A DNA stretch of 64,000 bases from Streptococcus entericus DSM 14446 (GTDB lineage: Bacteria; Bacillota; Bacilli; Lactobacillales; Streptococcaceae). The stretch spans positions 62,001-126,000 of the forward strand of contig NZ_KB904155.1 in the NCBI RefSeq assembly GCF_000380025.1. The letters run 5' to 3'. This document shows, in pieces, positions 1 to 10,500 of the stretch. The stretch's first letter is position 1; every line of letters starts with the position of its first letter. The position numbers and the translations under genes are program-made. Under the pieces are notes generated by a model. The model did no database searches and was not told the DNA's origin. It saw nothing but the letters and a program-made list of their open reading frames with translations.

Positions 1-453
1 TGGCTGATAAATCAGCCGACCCGTATGCCCCGAATACGCCATCGTTCTAGCGATACCGATAGCCCCTATGGCATCAAGGCGGTCTGCATCCTGCACCACC
101 CGCCCTTCTAGGCTAGGGACTTGTTTGCCTTGTCTCTGACTGGTGAAAGACATGGTCTCAATGATGGCTAAAAGATGCCGCTGGTCACGCTCATCAACCT
201 GCTGACGCTCCAGCCAGTCCGAAACTTTTGCCAAGCCAATCGCTAGACTGGCATTAAACTTGTGATCTGCGACATCATGAAGGAGCGCTGCCATCTGACA
301 GATAAAGAGGTCAGCGCCTTCTTCCTGAGCGATGGTCACTGCCGTTCTTCTAACACGATCAATGTGCCACCAATCATGGCCGCTGCCTTCCGTCTCCGTC
401 AGTCTTCTCACATGCTCTGCTGTCTCTTGGATAATGCGTTCCTTGTCAATCAT
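1..453 (-). CDS. HD-domain phosphohydrolase, partial (C-terminus outside window)
   Basis: The frame is open for 151 codons from an ATG at 453 to the window edge, so the C-terminus is missing. The translation shows GHDWWHIDRVR near residue 25, HDVADHK near residue 65 and QDADRLDAIGAIG near residue 130. These are the metal-ligand motifs of the small YpgQ/YedJ-type HD superfamily, which hydrolyses phosphoesters or nucleotides in the cytoplasm; the substrate is unknown. The start overlaps the end of the phosphoesterase gene by 8 bp, so it is probably the third gene of a recJ operon. No strong Shine-Dalgarno is visible, which fits translational coupling. Confidence 0.8.
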   Translation of the reverse strand, partial: MIDKERIIQETAEHVRRLTETEGSGHDWWHIDRVRRTAVTIAQEEGADLFICQMAALLHDVADHKFNASLAIGLAKVSDWLERQQVDERDQRHLLAIIETMSFTSQRQGKQVPSLEGRVVQDADRLDAIGAIGIARTMAYSGHTGRLIYQP

Positions 454-1300
454 CTTGTCGGCTAAAATAAGCACGAACCTCCTCTTCATAACCATAGCGG
501 TCGTTGTACTGAGCTAGAAGCTCATTGTCATGGGTGTGCAGGACACCTGTCTCGAGCAGTTCTTGGTAAAGTTCTAAGTAGGGCAGACCTCGCTCCTTGG
601 CGATGGCGTACTCTCTTTTGACATCATAGGCTACTTTGCGGAAATCCACACCAGCCAAACCTTGCCCATCAAAGGTCAGGAGCGCATACTGGGCACGCTG
701 GTCTTGTCGCAAGGCTTCCCAGGTCCAGAAAGGCTGTCCTATGGAGCCTGGATTTAGGATGAGCTGACCGCTGGTTGCATAGCGCATGGTCTGGACATGA
801 ACATGCCCATAGATGGCAATAGCCACTGCCTGATCTGCACAAAGCCTATCAAACTCTTCCTGAGGCGATTGCCAATACAGCCCTCCACCATGATTTTTAT
901 CGGGAAAATTATGCGAGAGTTGAATGTTTAGACCTGACTTGGTCACCTGAGCCGTTGCGGTTTGCCCTTTGAGGTAGTCAAGACCTGCTGGCGATAGGGT
1001 CTCTAGCAGGTACTGGCCTTGTCTGTACAGCGCCAGATGCTCTGCTTGTTTAGCATAAACAATCCCAGAGGCTTTCCTCTCCTGCAAGGCTAGGATCACA
1101 TCGTCCCAGTTGCCACGAATGGACACCGTCACAGGCACATCTTGTAAAAGCTCCAACAGTTCACCTCCTGCTGGTCCTGGCAAAAAGATATCACCCAAAA
1201 GCCAGTACTCCGTCGCCCCTTGAGCTTTGGCGTCTGCCAAGACAGCAGCCAAGGCTGTGCCATTGCCATGAATGTCTGATAAAACAGCAATCTTTTCCAT
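446..1300 (-). CDS. Calcineurin-like metallophosphoesterase (YfcE/MJ0936-type)
   Basis: A 284-residue cytoplasmic protein with the full set of metallophosphoesterase motifs: LSDIHGN at residues 7-13, LLGD near 35, GNWD near 63, a histidine near 130, YGHVH near 164 and NPGS near 183. These bind two metal ions and hydrolyse phosphomonoesters or diesters; the physiological substrate is not known. The ATG directly follows the recJ stop (TAA-ATG, no spacer), and its end overlaps the HD protein by 8 bp, so the three genes are almost certainly cotranscribed. The C-terminal third is longer than in minimal YfcE proteins. Confidence 0.85.
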   Translation of the reverse strand: MEKIAVLSDIHGNGTALAAVLADAKAQGATEYWLLGDIFLPGPAGGELLELLQDVPVTVSIRGNWDDVILALQERKASGIVYAKQAEHLALYRQGQYLLETLSPAGLDYLKGQTATAQVTKSGLNIQLSHNFPDKNHGGGLYWQSPQEEFDRLCADQAVAIAIYGHVHVQTMRYATSGQLILNPGSIGQPFWTWEALRQDQRAQYALLTFDGQGLAGVDFRKVAYDVKREYAIAKERGLPYLELYQELLETGVLHTHDNELLAQYNDRYGYEEEVRAYFSRQDD

Positions 1301-3508
1301 TTAATCCTCTTTCCTCGTCAAGGTTTGGTAAATCTCCTCAGGCGTCCCTAGTGCCATCAACTCCTGATACTTGACGGTTGCTACCAACTCCTGATAGATT
1401 TGGCTGTCGGCAATCGGTCGTTTGTCAGCCGCCTTATTGACCGTCATCACACCGTCAGAGATGCTGACAAAGCCCAGTTCCTCGAAGATTTGAATCATCT
1501 TGACCAAAAGAATCTGGTCAATTTTAAGGAAATGGCTGAGCTCCTTGAGCTTGTAGCGGACATCAAACTCTGGATACTGGTAGATGGTCTTGTAGAGCTT
1601 GGCATACTGGTCACGTGTCCCATAACCAGACAGGTAATAAGGGATGTTGATGGTGTTTTTGAAATAAATGGCTTCAAAGATTTTCCCTTCAAACAGCCCT
1701 TGTAAGTCTGCCAAGGTATTTGGCAAATCAGCCACCACCACGACTGGGCCACTTGTCTCAGCCGTCAACAAAGGCACACCAGTTGGCAAGGGAGCTGTTT
1801 TAGCCCGCAGGTCAAAGAGCTGAACCCCGTCAACACGAGCATCTTCCAGCATGAGCTGGAGGATTGTCGCTCCGTTCCATCGGTTGACGGCTAGGGTAAC
1901 CAAGAGCTCCAAGCCCTTGGCTTGTTGAAACTCCTGAGTCAGCTGCCCTTGGTTAAAAGCAACGACATCATAAGCCGTCTCACCCTCCTGCACCTTGATC
2001 TTGAGGTGGGCGCCCCCCTGTCCCATGGTTCTGGCTTGAGTCACCTTAACATCCTTGAGGAGAAAGACGGGCTTGCGGTTATCCATGCCAAAAGGCGCTA
2101 GTTTGCTTAGGCTTTTGATGGTATCAAGCGATAGCTCAGACAGAGTGAGCTGACCAGCCACAGGCAGGGTTGGTTTCTGATTAAGGTCAATAGCCTGCTC
2201 TGCCAGAACCTCAGACAAGACCGCCTTGAGTGCTGGCAACTGCTCCACCAGAAGGGTCATGCCAGCCGCTCCGCTATGTCCCCCAAAAGCCACAAAAAGC
2301 TCTGGATGAGGACTGAGGGCCGTAAAGAGGTCAAAGGCTTCTGGACTGCGTGCCGACCCCTTGGCTTGACCGTCCGTGATGCCGAGGACGATGACAGGCT
2401 GCCCCAGCGTTTCCAGCAGGCGCCCGGCCACAATGCCCAAAACGCCATGGTGCCAGCCCTCTTTGGCCAGCACCTGAACAGGACTCGTGGGGTCAACCAT
2501 CTGGCTAGCCTCCTCATAAATCCGAGCGACTAGATTCTTTCGTTCCTCGTTTTTGGCCTCAACCATAAGGGCAAGCTGCTGGGCTTCCTCATCATCAAAA
2601 CCTGTCAAGAGTTCAATAGCAGGGTTGGGGTCGTCCAGCCGCCCCAAGGCGTTAAGCTGGGGAGCAATAGTAAAACCAACGGTATCCTCAGTCAGACTTG
2701 CCGAATCAACATCAGCCAACCTGAGCAGCTCCTGTAACCCCAGTCGCTCAGTTTCCTTGAGTACCTGCAAACCAGCCCTGACCATGATGCGGTTTTCATC
2801 CGTCAAGCTAACCATATCAGCAATGGTTCCAATAGCTACCAAATCTAACATCTCTACAGGAACCGTCTCAAGCAGGGCTGTCGCTAATTTAAAGGCCACC
2901 CCACAACCAGCCAAATGCTTGAAGGGATAATCAGCGTCAGGGTGCTCAGGGTGGACAAGGGCGTAAGCCTCTGGCAGCTCTGCTGGTAAACTGTGGTGAT
3001 CCGTCACCACCACATCAACGCCCTCCCCTTGCGCATAGGCAATGACCTCGTGCCCTGCAACGCCATTATCGACTGTCACAATCAGGGAAACCCCCTCCTG
3101 CTCAATAAAATACTTATAGACGCTAAGATTGGGGCCATAACCATCAGTAAAGCGGTTGGGCAGGTAAACCACCACCTCTGCCCCCAGCATCTCCAGCGCC
3201 TCCTTGACGATGGATGCTGAGGTCATACCGTCTGCATCGTAGTCGCCGTAAACGAGGATTTTTTCATTTTGTTCAATGGCAGAGCGGATACGCTCGACTG
3301 CCCTGTCCATATCGTGTAAGAGGTAGGGATCGTGCAAGTGGCTCAAATCCGCCTGCAAAAATGCTGTCAGATCTTCTACCGTCTCTACTCCCCTATTAAA
3401 CAAGATCGTCGCCGCCAGCTTGTCTAGTCCCTCTTTTTTAGCAGCTTTCAAAAAGTCATCATCAGGCAATCGTTCATCAAGTTGCCAAGTGTATTTAGAA
3501 GAAATCAT
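1301..3508 (-). CDS. recJ: Single-stranded-DNA-specific exonuclease RecJ
   Basis: A 735-residue DHH-family 5'-3' single-strand DNA exonuclease for recombination and mismatch or base-excision repair. Visible motifs are VYGDYDADGMTSAS near residue 85 (motif I), VTVDNGV near 146, VVTDHHSLP near 170 (the DHH motif) and GGHSGAAG near 415 (DHHA1 glycine-rich motif), followed by an OB-like region and the C-terminal extension usual in streptococci. A GTG nine bases upstream (3517) also opens the frame, but the ATG at 3508 has GAAAG eight bases before it and gives the usual MISSKY-like start. First gene of the operon with the phosphoesterase and HD protein. Confidence 0.95.
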   Translation of the reverse strand: MISSKYTWQLDERLPDDDFLKAAKKEGLDKLAATILFNRGVETVEDLTAFLQADLSHLHDPYLLHDMDRAVERIRSAIEQNEKILVYGDYDADGMTSASIVKEALEMLGAEVVVYLPNRFTDGYGPNLSVYKYFIEQEGVSLIVTVDNGVAGHEVIAYAQGEGVDVVVTDHHSLPAELPEAYALVHPEHPDADYPFKHLAGCGVAFKLATALLETVPVEMLDLVAIGTIADMVSLTDENRIMVRAGLQVLKETERLGLQELLRLADVDSASLTEDTVGFTIAPQLNALGRLDDPNPAIELLTGFDDEEAQQLALMVEAKNEERKNLVARIYEEASQMVDPTSPVQVLAKEGWHHGVLGIVAGRLLETLGQPVIVLGITDGQAKGSARSPEAFDLFTALSPHPELFVAFGGHSGAAGMTLLVEQLPALKAVLSEVLAEQAIDLNQKPTLPVAGQLTLSELSLDTIKSLSKLAPFGMDNRKPVFLLKDVKVTQARTMGQGGAHLKIKVQEGETAYDVVAFNQGQLTQEFQQAKGLELLVTLAVNRWNGATILQLMLEDARVDGVQLFDLRAKTAPLPTGVPLLTAETSGPVVVVADLPNTLADLQGLFEGKIFEAIYFKNTINIPYYLSGYGTRDQYAKLYKTIYQYPEFDVRYKLKELSHFLKIDQILLVKMIQIFEELGFVSISDGVMTVNKAADKRPIADSQIYQELVATVKYQELMALGTPEEIYQTLTRKED

Positions 3509-3670
3509 ATCAGTCACTTTCTGGATCGTTATTCCTTTATTTTATCAAAAAACAAGCGAAAAACAAACTGCCTGACCTAGAGAAAGGCTCGTATGCATTG
3601 TCACGCTAATGACATAAAAACTACTGTTTACCAGATAAAAACGAACACGACAGCATCAGTAACTATTATA

Positions 3671-3692
3671 AAAACCTGCCAAGGCAGGTTTT
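3671..3692 (-). terminator. Terminator after the hflX-rnz-SDR operon
   Basis: AAAACCTGCC-AA-GGCAGGTTTT is a perfect 10-bp stem with A and T tracts on both sides, so it can act in either direction. It lies downstream of the SDR stop and upstream of recJ, separating the two minus-strand operons. Confidence 0.75.
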
Positions 3693-3755
3693 CAATGATT
3701 TTCGCGAATTGTCATATCTTATCCAATCAGTTCCACTGGTATAGGTGAGAATGGC

Positions 3756-4520
3756 TTATTTATAGTTAAACACTTTTCGTGTTAACCAGTCGGACAGGGT
3801 GGGGAAGAGGGTATACCATTTATGAGCCAGGGCTAAAAGCCAAGGCAGGTTGAGTTCACGCTTATTTTTACCCAGTATGGCTACGATACGACTAGCCACT
3901 GCATCGGCAGACAGCGTGAAGCGGTCAACACTCTTGAGGTAGTCGCCCGATGGGTCTGCGGTCTCAAAAAATTTGGTGGCAATCGGTCCTGGGTTGACCG
4001 TGGTCACATAAACGCCCTTATCTGCCACTTCTAGCCGCAGAGCGTTCGAGTAGCCGATGACTGCAAACTTGGTCGCTGAATAAATACTGGTCTTGGCTGT
4101 CGCAATTAGCCCAGCCATGCTGGCGATATTGACGACATGCCCTGAACCCTGCTCTGCCATTTTCCCAGCAATCAGCCGCGAAAAATGAATAGTCGCCAAG
4201 GTATTGACCTCAAACATCTCCTCGATCTGCGCCACCTCGTAGGCGTCAAAAGCCTGAAACTCACCGAAACCAGCGTTGTTGATGAGGATGTCCACGCGCC
4301 CAAACTGAGCATAAATGCTATCGATGGTTTGGGCAATAGCCGAGCTGTCACGAATATCTAGTCCCAGACAGAGGGTTTTGGGGCGATCCCCATAGAGGGT
4401 CATGAGCCGCTCCCGACTACGTCCCAAGAGAACCAGTTGGTCAGCAGCTGGTAGCTGAGCCACCAAGGCCTGAGCCAAGCCACCACTAGCCCCTGTCATG
4501 ACAATCACACGTCCTGTCAT
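3756..4520 (-). CDS. SDR-family NAD(P)-dependent oxidoreductase
   Basis: A 254-residue classical short-chain dehydrogenase. It has the cofactor motif TGASGGLA at residues 9-16, NNAG near 80, an active-site serine in NIASM near 134, and the catalytic YSATK near 147. The shape after the catalytic pair ([13 protein letters not shown]) and the C-terminal helix are like the DltE/YMR226C group, which reduces small hydroxy- or keto-compounds; the substrate is unknown. ATG overlaps the rnz stop by 4 bp (ATGA). As I recall, this gene follows rnz and precedes recJ in other streptococci too. Confidence 0.85.
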   Translation of the reverse strand: MTGRVIVMTGASGGLAQALVAQLPAADQLVLLGRSRERLMTLYGDRPKTLCLGLDIRDSSAIAQTIDSIYAQFGRVDILINNAGFGEFQAFDAYEVAQIEEMFEVNTLATIHFSRLIAGKMAEQGSGHVVNIASMAGLIATAKTSIYSATKFAVIGYSNALRLEVADKGVYVTTVNPGPIATKFFETADPSGDYLKSVDRFTLSADAVASRIVAILGKNKRELNLPWLLALAHKWYTLFPTLSDWLTRKVFNYK

Positions 4521-5449
4521 AAAACCTCTACCTCCTCTAAATCACGCACCACATGGGTCTCTGGAAAGAGCGACTGAGCGTCTTTTTCCAACTGCCGAAC
4601 ATCGCGAGCCAAAAAGCGAGCGGACACATGGTTGAGCAAGAGCCGTTTGGCAAAGGCTTGCTTGGCAACACTAGCAGCTTGCATATTGGTCGAGTGTCCA
4701 TGTTTTTTGGCGATAGCCTCGTCTCCCTTGCCGTAGGTGGACTCGTGAACGAGAACATCCGCTCCCAACCCTAGACGAATGCTGGCGTCCGTCAAGCGTG
4801 TATCCCCTAAGATAGTCACTACCTTGCCCTTTCTAGGCTCGGAAATGTAGTTTTTAGCGATGATTTGCCTGCCATCAGGCAGAAGGATATCCTGACCATT
4901 TTTGACCTGACCAAAGAGCGGTCCAAAAGGCACACCAGCCGCCAAGAGACCTTCCGCATCCAGTGTTCCTTCTAAGTCCTTCTGGGTCACGCGATAACCG
5001 ACACAGAACACTGTATGGTCAAGAGCTTCCGCATGGACAGTAAACTTGTCTGTCTCCAAAATCAAGCCCAAGGTGTTCTCGTCAAACTCATGAAAATGAA
5101 TCCGATAAGGCAGACGAGTACCTGTCACACGCAGGCTAGTCAGGACCAGCTGCTTAATCCCCACAGGCCCATAGAGGTCAATATCCGTCTGCTCCTCGCT
5201 GGCCTGAAAGGCACGGCTGGATAGGAAACCTGGCAAGCCCAAGACATGATCCCCATGCAGATGGGTGATAAAGATCTTTTTTATTTTACGAGGACGAATG
5301 GTCGTCTCTAAAATCTGCTGCTGGGTGCCTTCCCCACAGTCAAACATCCAGACCTCATTGATTTCATCGAGGAGTTTGAGGACAAGACTGGACACATTGC
5401 GTCCCTTGGACGGCTGACCGGCACCCGTCCCTAAAAATTGAATTTCCAT
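4517..5449 (-). CDS. rnz: Ribonuclease Z (tRNA 3'-processing endonuclease)
   Basis: A 310-residue metallo-beta-lactamase-fold nuclease that removes 3' trailers from tRNA precursors. The zinc motif [13 protein letters not shown] lies at about residues 62-74, further ligands are in the [10 protein letters not shown] and GDTR segments, and the family signature HST occurs near 244 with HVSAR near 276. Length is typical of the short bacterial form. The gene sits between the conserved unknown protein (2-bp gap) and the SDR (4-bp overlap) in the hflX operon. Confidence 0.95.
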   Translation of the reverse strand: MEIQFLGTGAGQPSKGRNVSSLVLKLLDEINEVWMFDCGEGTQQQILETTIRPRKIKKIFITHLHGDHVLGLPGFLSSRAFQASEEQTDIDLYGPVGIKQLVLTSLRVTGTRLPYRIHFHEFDENTLGLILETDKFTVHAEALDHTVFCVGYRVTQKDLEGTLDAEGLLAAGVPFGPLFGQVKNGQDILLPDGRQIIAKNYISEPRKGKVVTILGDTRLTDASIRLGLGADVLVHESTYGKGDEAIAKKHGHSTNMQAASVAKQAFAKRLLLNHVSARFLARDVRQLEKDAQSLFPETHVVRDLEEVEVL

Positions 5450-5451
5450 AC

Positions 5452-6093
5452 TTAACTTTCTAACACATAGATAAGGGATTGCCTTTGGGTATAGCCAAAG
5501 ACCTGTTTTCCTGACAATTGGCTGGCGACGTCCAGCAATTCTTGCCTGTTGTAACTAGACAGCTTGACGGTGCCATCTGTTAGTCGGTGACCCGTCGTCA
5601 GGAATGCGCCGTCGCAGGTGAGGGGCTCTGCCCCTTCTTCCTCCCATGACAAGGTATCGAGATAAATCCTATCACCCTCTCGGTAAACCACCAAATGGGG
5701 AAAGAGCTCTGCCAGCTCTAGTAGGGTCAGGTCTACCACCTCCCCCTCGTCCTCTGCAAAAACAGTCGCTAGCCCTTGGGCATTGACAAAGGCAAAACCA
5801 AAGGCACGTCCAGATAGGTTGAGACGGACAAAGGGCTTATCCTCTGCCGCAAAGCTGGGGTAAGGTTCAAAGAGGTCGAGCGCCGTACTCAGCTCCAACA
5901 GGTAATCGCAGGCAGCTTTGGGCGAGGTCTTCTGATAATGCTCAGCAAAATAAGCGTTGACCACACTAGGCGGTGGGGTGATGATTTTGAGTTGCTCAAC
6001 TCTGCTCAGCCCCTGCAACTGGCGGGTCAGGTAGACCCTGTCCAAACTGGTGTAGCCACCGTAGGTCAAGGCTAGGTCAATCTCATTGGTCAT
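5452..6093 (-). CDS. Conserved streptococcal protein of unknown function
   Basis: A 213-residue soluble protein with no signal peptide or membrane segment. I recognise it as the uncharacterised gene that normally lies between hflX and rnz in streptococci. It is sometimes labelled cystathionine beta-lyase in databases, but the PLP-binding motifs of that enzyme are absent, so that label should not be used. Visible features are an acidic middle ([11 protein letters not shown]) and an aromatic-rich C-terminus. Its start overlaps the hflX end by 11 bp, implying coupled translation. Confidence 0.7.
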   Translation of the reverse strand: MTNEIDLALTYGGYTSLDRVYLTRQLQGLSRVEQLKIITPPPSVVNAYFAEHYQKTSPKAACDYLLELSTALDLFEPYPSFAAEDKPFVRLNLSGRAFGFAFVNAQGLATVFAEDEGEVVDLTLLELAELFPHLVVYREGDRIYLDTLSWEEEGAEPLTCDGAFLTTGHRLTDGTVKLSSYNRQELLDVASQLSGKQVFGYTQRQSLIYVLES

Positions 6094-7324
6094 AAAAAGC
6101 CTCCAATCGCCATCTGTTTTGAGGGCTGATGTAGCCCGTCACTGGCTGGTCACTGTCCCAGTCGTAGCTGTCTAGTAAGGCAACCTTACTCAGTTCATAG
6201 AGTTTGTAGCTTTCTTCTGGCTTAACCTGCACTGCAAAAGGCTCAAAAATCTGGTCAGTGATCGCCTCGATCATCAGCTGGCGCAGGTCACTGGCTGCGG
6301 TCTCCGACTGAGCTGACACGGTCACGTGCGGAAAAAGACTGGGGGCAAACTCAGTGACCTTGTCAATCTTGTTATAAACTGCTAGCCGAGGGATATCTGC
6401 CATATCCAGATCAGCCAAGATGTCCAAAACCACCTGCTCCTGCTCGGCGTGGTTGGGGTCACTGGCATCGATGACATGCAAGAGCAGGTCCACCTGTCGG
6501 CTCTCCTCCAAGGTCGACTTGAATGCCGCAACCAACTCCGTCGGCAGGTCTTGGATAAAACCAACCGTATCGGTCAAGGTCGCCTCAAAGCGGTCTTGGA
6601 GGTAAATTTTCTTGGTCGTCGCATCCAGCGTCGCAAAAAGCTCATCTGCTTCATACTGGCTCTTGTCCGTTAGAACATTCATAATGGTAGACTTGCCAGC
6701 ATTGGTATAGCCAATAAGCCCAATTTTGAGAGCCTGAGAAGCGATACGCTTGTCCCGTACCGTGGAACGGTTCTTGGTGACCTGCTTGAGCTGACGCTCA
6801 ATATCTGAAATCTGATGACGAATGGAACGACGATTGAGTTCCAGCTGGCTCTCCCCAGGACCACGACTACCGATGCCACCTGCTTGACGGCTAAGCATGA
6901 TCCCTTGACCAACCAGGCGTGGCAGCATGTACTTGAGCTGGGCTAGATGCACCTGCAACTTGCCCTCGTGGCTCCGTGCCCGCATGGCAAAAATATCTAA
7001 AATCAGCTGCATACGATCGATGACCTTAACCCCCAGTTCCGTCTCCAGATTCGTATTCTGACGAGGGGTTAGGCGGTTATTAACAATAACACTGTCAATC
7101 TCCTCTGACTCGATGACTGCTTTTAGTTCTTCTAACTTACCAGAGCCGACAAAAGTCTTGCTGTTGTAGCGCTCCAGTTTCTGGGTGTAGCTCGCCACCA
7201 CCTCCGCACCTGCTGTTTTGGCTAAGCTGGCCAGCTCTTCCATAGACATGGCAAAATGCTCACTAGTCTGTAACTCTACGCCAACCAAAATAGCTCGCTC
7301 AATCTTTTCTTGCGTCTCAATCAT
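6083..7324 (-). CDS. hflX: Ribosome-associated GTPase HflX
   Basis: A 413-residue GTPase that splits stalled ribosomes. It has the HflX N-domain, then GPGESQLE near residue 166, P-loop GYTNAGKST near 200, DATT switch I, DTVGFIQDLP (G3) near 250, and NKID (G4) near 325. An in-frame GTG lies 27 bases upstream, but the ATG at 7324 is preceded by AGGAGGTGGG and matches the family length. It is first in an operon with the unknown protein, rnz and the SDR. In other streptococci miaA usually lies upstream; here the next gene is the large lipoprotein instead. Confidence 0.93.
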   Translation of the reverse strand: MIETQEKIERAILVGVELQTSEHFAMSMEELASLAKTAGAEVVASYTQKLERYNSKTFVGSGKLEELKAVIESEEIDSVIVNNRLTPRQNTNLETELGVKVIDRMQLILDIFAMRARSHEGKLQVHLAQLKYMLPRLVGQGIMLSRQAGGIGSRGPGESQLELNRRSIRHQISDIERQLKQVTKNRSTVRDKRIASQALKIGLIGYTNAGKSTIMNVLTDKSQYEADELFATLDATTKKIYLQDRFEATLTDTVGFIQDLPTELVAAFKSTLEESRQVDLLLHVIDASDPNHAEQEQVVLDILADLDMADIPRLAVYNKIDKVTEFAPSLFPHVTVSAQSETAASDLRQLMIEAITDQIFEPFAVQVKPEESYKLYELSKVALLDSYDWDSDQPVTGYISPQNRWRLEAFYDQ

Positions 7325-7349
7325 CTGCCCACCTCCTTGCATCATTTCC

Positions 7350-7358
7350 ATTATACCA
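7350..7358 (-). promoter_or_regulatory. Extended -10 promoter of the hflX operon
   Basis: On the minus strand the sequence reads TGGTATAAT, 25 bases before the ATG at 7324. No good -35 is spaced at 17 bp, which is usual for TGn extended -10 promoters. Confidence 0.6.
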
Positions 7359-7484
7359 TATTTTTGGGCTCTGCTATTTTCAAAGAATTCGTTAAAGATT
7401 GAACGGAGAGACAGAAATAGACAAAAACTACCTCTTATTCAGATGATAGCAATTTTACGTTACAAGGTGCTTTTAATGGCGAAA

Positions 7485-7513
7485 AAGACAAACACCAACC
7501 TGATGTTTGTCTC
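7485..7513 (-). terminator. Terminator of the histidine-triad lipoprotein gene
   Basis: On the minus strand, GACAAACATC and GTGTTTGTC form a stem of about nine pairs around a short loop, followed by TTTTTC. It lies about 40 bp after the lipoprotein stop. Confidence 0.7.
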
Positions 7514-7553
7514 TAAGCGATGATGACCTTACATTCATCTTTTTGTTATTAGG

Positions 7554-10500
7554 CTAAGGTTCAAAATGAATCGATTCACGCTGTTTCTTTAGGGCTTCCC
7601 AACCAGCTAGAAATTCATCTAATTCGTCTTCGTCCCATTCGCTGTCGTCTTCATCATCGTCATCGTTGTCAACAACGTCAGATGTTCTCTCTTCAGACGG
7701 CTCAGCTGGGGAGTCTGTGGTTTGTGTCTCCTCAGCTTTATTTTCTTCAGGCTGAGGAGTTGATGGAGTTGTCGGCGTAGTAGGAGCAGCAGGTGTTTCA
7801 TCTGAATTAGCTGGATTGCCTTCTCCAAAGGCGTCACGTTCTGCTTTCAGGCGGTTTAATTCTGCTAGCAGTTGTTCAAGCTCCTCAGCAGAAGCGCCAT
7901 CAAAGATGTCCTCTTCGTCCTCCTCCTCATCGTCATCGTTGTCAACGACGTCTGCTGTGTTCTCCTCAGACGGTTCAGCTGGAGAGTCTGGGGTTGACGT
8001 TGGGTCAGCTTTATGTTCTTCGGGCTGAGTAGTTGGTGGGGCTGTCGGCGTAGTAGGAGCAGCAGGTGTTTCATCTGAATTAGCTGGACTCTTTTCTCCA
8101 AAGGCGTCGCGTTCTGCTTTCAGGCGGTTTAGTTCTGCTAGCAGTTGTTCAAGCTCCTCAGCAGAAGCACCATCAAAGATGTCCTCTTCGTCTTCCTCGT
8201 CATCGACATCATTGTCAACGGCGTCAGCTGTGTTCTCCTCAGACGCATCAGCTGGAGAGTCTGGGGTTGATGTCTCGTCAGCTTTATGCTCTTCAGGCTG
8301 AGTAGTTGATGGCGTAGGATTGTCTTTTTTCTCATCCTTAGGTGAATCAGGAGTTGGAGATGATGGTGAGGCTTCAGTTGAGTCAGCCGGTTTGTTAGTG
8401 CCGTCTTCAAGATGTTTAGCAGGCTGATCAAGGAATAACGGCAAGGCCTCAGTAAAGCCTTCTGACAATTCCTCGTCCGTCATAACTTTTGTTCGAATAA
8501 GGAAATCACGCAGATTATTGACATATGATGCCATGTCTTTACGGTTGAACACTGAGCCACTCGGAACATCCGCATCAGCTGTGTGAACTGGGGCTTTCTC
8601 TGCCGACAGAGCCGCTTTCAATTCTTCTTTCAAGGCAGAGGTTTCTCCCAGATTAGATTTGAACACGCGGGGAACATCATAGAGTTCTTTTACTTTCTCC
8701 TGAAGGCGTTGACGCAATTGTGGCGAAACCTTTTCATCGTCCATATGTCTCAAGAAAAAGTCCATATAAGCTAGTCGCGGACCTTGGTCACTAGGCGCCT
8801 TATCAACGCGTGCAATAGCTGACAAGTGATCTGCGACACGCTCTAAACCTGCCTTGTCTTTTGCGACAACTAGGGCTTTTAGTTTTTCAACTTCTTCCTC
8901 TTGACGTAAGCCAAAGCTACGTAAGGTTCTTGAACCTAATGTCTTGTACTGCTCAACCAGCTGTTCATAACGTGCGGTCAGCTCATCTTCAACCACTGGT
9001 GCTGCTTCTTTTGGTTTGTCTCCCTTGATATAACGGCTATCAAAATCCTGTAAAGCTGCCATATAAGCTTGCGTAGATGTTGTTGGCACTGCTAGGTCAA
9101 CCTTGAAGTCATCCAAGGCTCGTGCAATACGTCGATAGTCTGCACTTGTTTCACCAAACTTGGACTTGGCATCTTCCAGCACACGGGCAATCTCGTCCGT
9201 CACCGGTGTTGCTGAAAACTCACCTGCTGAAAAGCTTGCCTTAATTTCAGGTAATTTATTGGCCATATAAGCCTCATAACCAGCCATTGGCGTTAAGATA
9301 TTGAGGTAGTGGTCGTGATCTTTCCCTGGTAGAACAAAATATTTTTTATCCTTGATTTTCACTTGGCTGACTGGTACGCCCAAACGTTCAGCTGCAGCTT
9401 GTAACTCATTTTCAAAATCAAGTTCCAAATTATCCGTTTTAGCTGGAATGGTTAACAAATCCAGTGGTACAGAGTAGGGGTGAACGTGACCCGCATCATA
9501 AAGTGGGTCTAGCACGTCAGTATAGTAATCACGCTTCACATCGTAGTCTTGATGAGGATGAGGAATGGCAAAGACAACAAAGGAATCATGGAAATGAACA
9601 GGCGTCCCTTGGAGCAATCCATAAGCCTTACGGATATAAGCCGTTAATTCCCGCTTTTCCTCGTCCGTCAGAGGGGCTTTAGTTGGCGCTTCTTCTGTCA
9701 CATGGACAATATGAGCATGGTCTTCATGAGGGTATTCAAAACCAACAACTTTGCCATCAGCGGTCACAGGGCGAATGCTCTCCACAGGTAGACCCAGTTG
9801 TTGGGCTAACTCTGCTCTTTGTTTTGCTTGCTTCTCAGACAAAACAGGAGACTCCGCTTGCACGTCAGGGGTTTCCTTAGGCAATAAGTGTGCCCATTTT
9901 GAACGAGCAATAGCCTCTTTCGGTAAAATATGAGTATGCCCCTTATGGTCCACCATCAAGCCCGCATCAGTCCAGCCTTCTATACCAGTGCCATCAAAGA
10001 GGAAACCGTCGCTAGTTGGATAATCAATACCAGCCACACCTTCTTTAGTTGGTGCTTCGGTTGTTGACACAGGTGTTTCTTTCTCTTCAGGAATAGGGGT
10101 TGGAGCAGGCGATGGTTTTGGACGACTTGGTTTAGGAGCAACAGCTGGTTTTTCTGGACGACTTGGCTTAGGAGCAACAGCTGGTTTTTCTTGCTCAGTT
10201 GGCTTATCTTGTTCAACCGATTTTTCCGAATCTGCTGGCTGATCATGGTCGCTGTGCCCGTCATCATAAGGCCTAGTGATGTCTAAATTACGCAATAAAA
10301 CGAAGTGAATATGGTCATCGTGAGGATACATGAAGCCTGGACCATTCTTGGTCTCCAAAACGGTAATCTTATCCTCGCTGAGACCTGTTTCACGTGCTAG
10401 GTAGGCTCTTTTAGCAGCTACTTCGTCAGCTGGCTCTGTTAGCTCGTTAGGCGTGTTGTTTGATGTATTGCCACCTTCTGCTGCTGGGAAATACTGGGCA

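Noticed and set aside
5452..6093. Cystathionine beta-lyase as identity of the unknown protein
   Set aside because: No PLP-binding lysine motif or PLP-enzyme fold signature is visible, so the database label seems to be an error.
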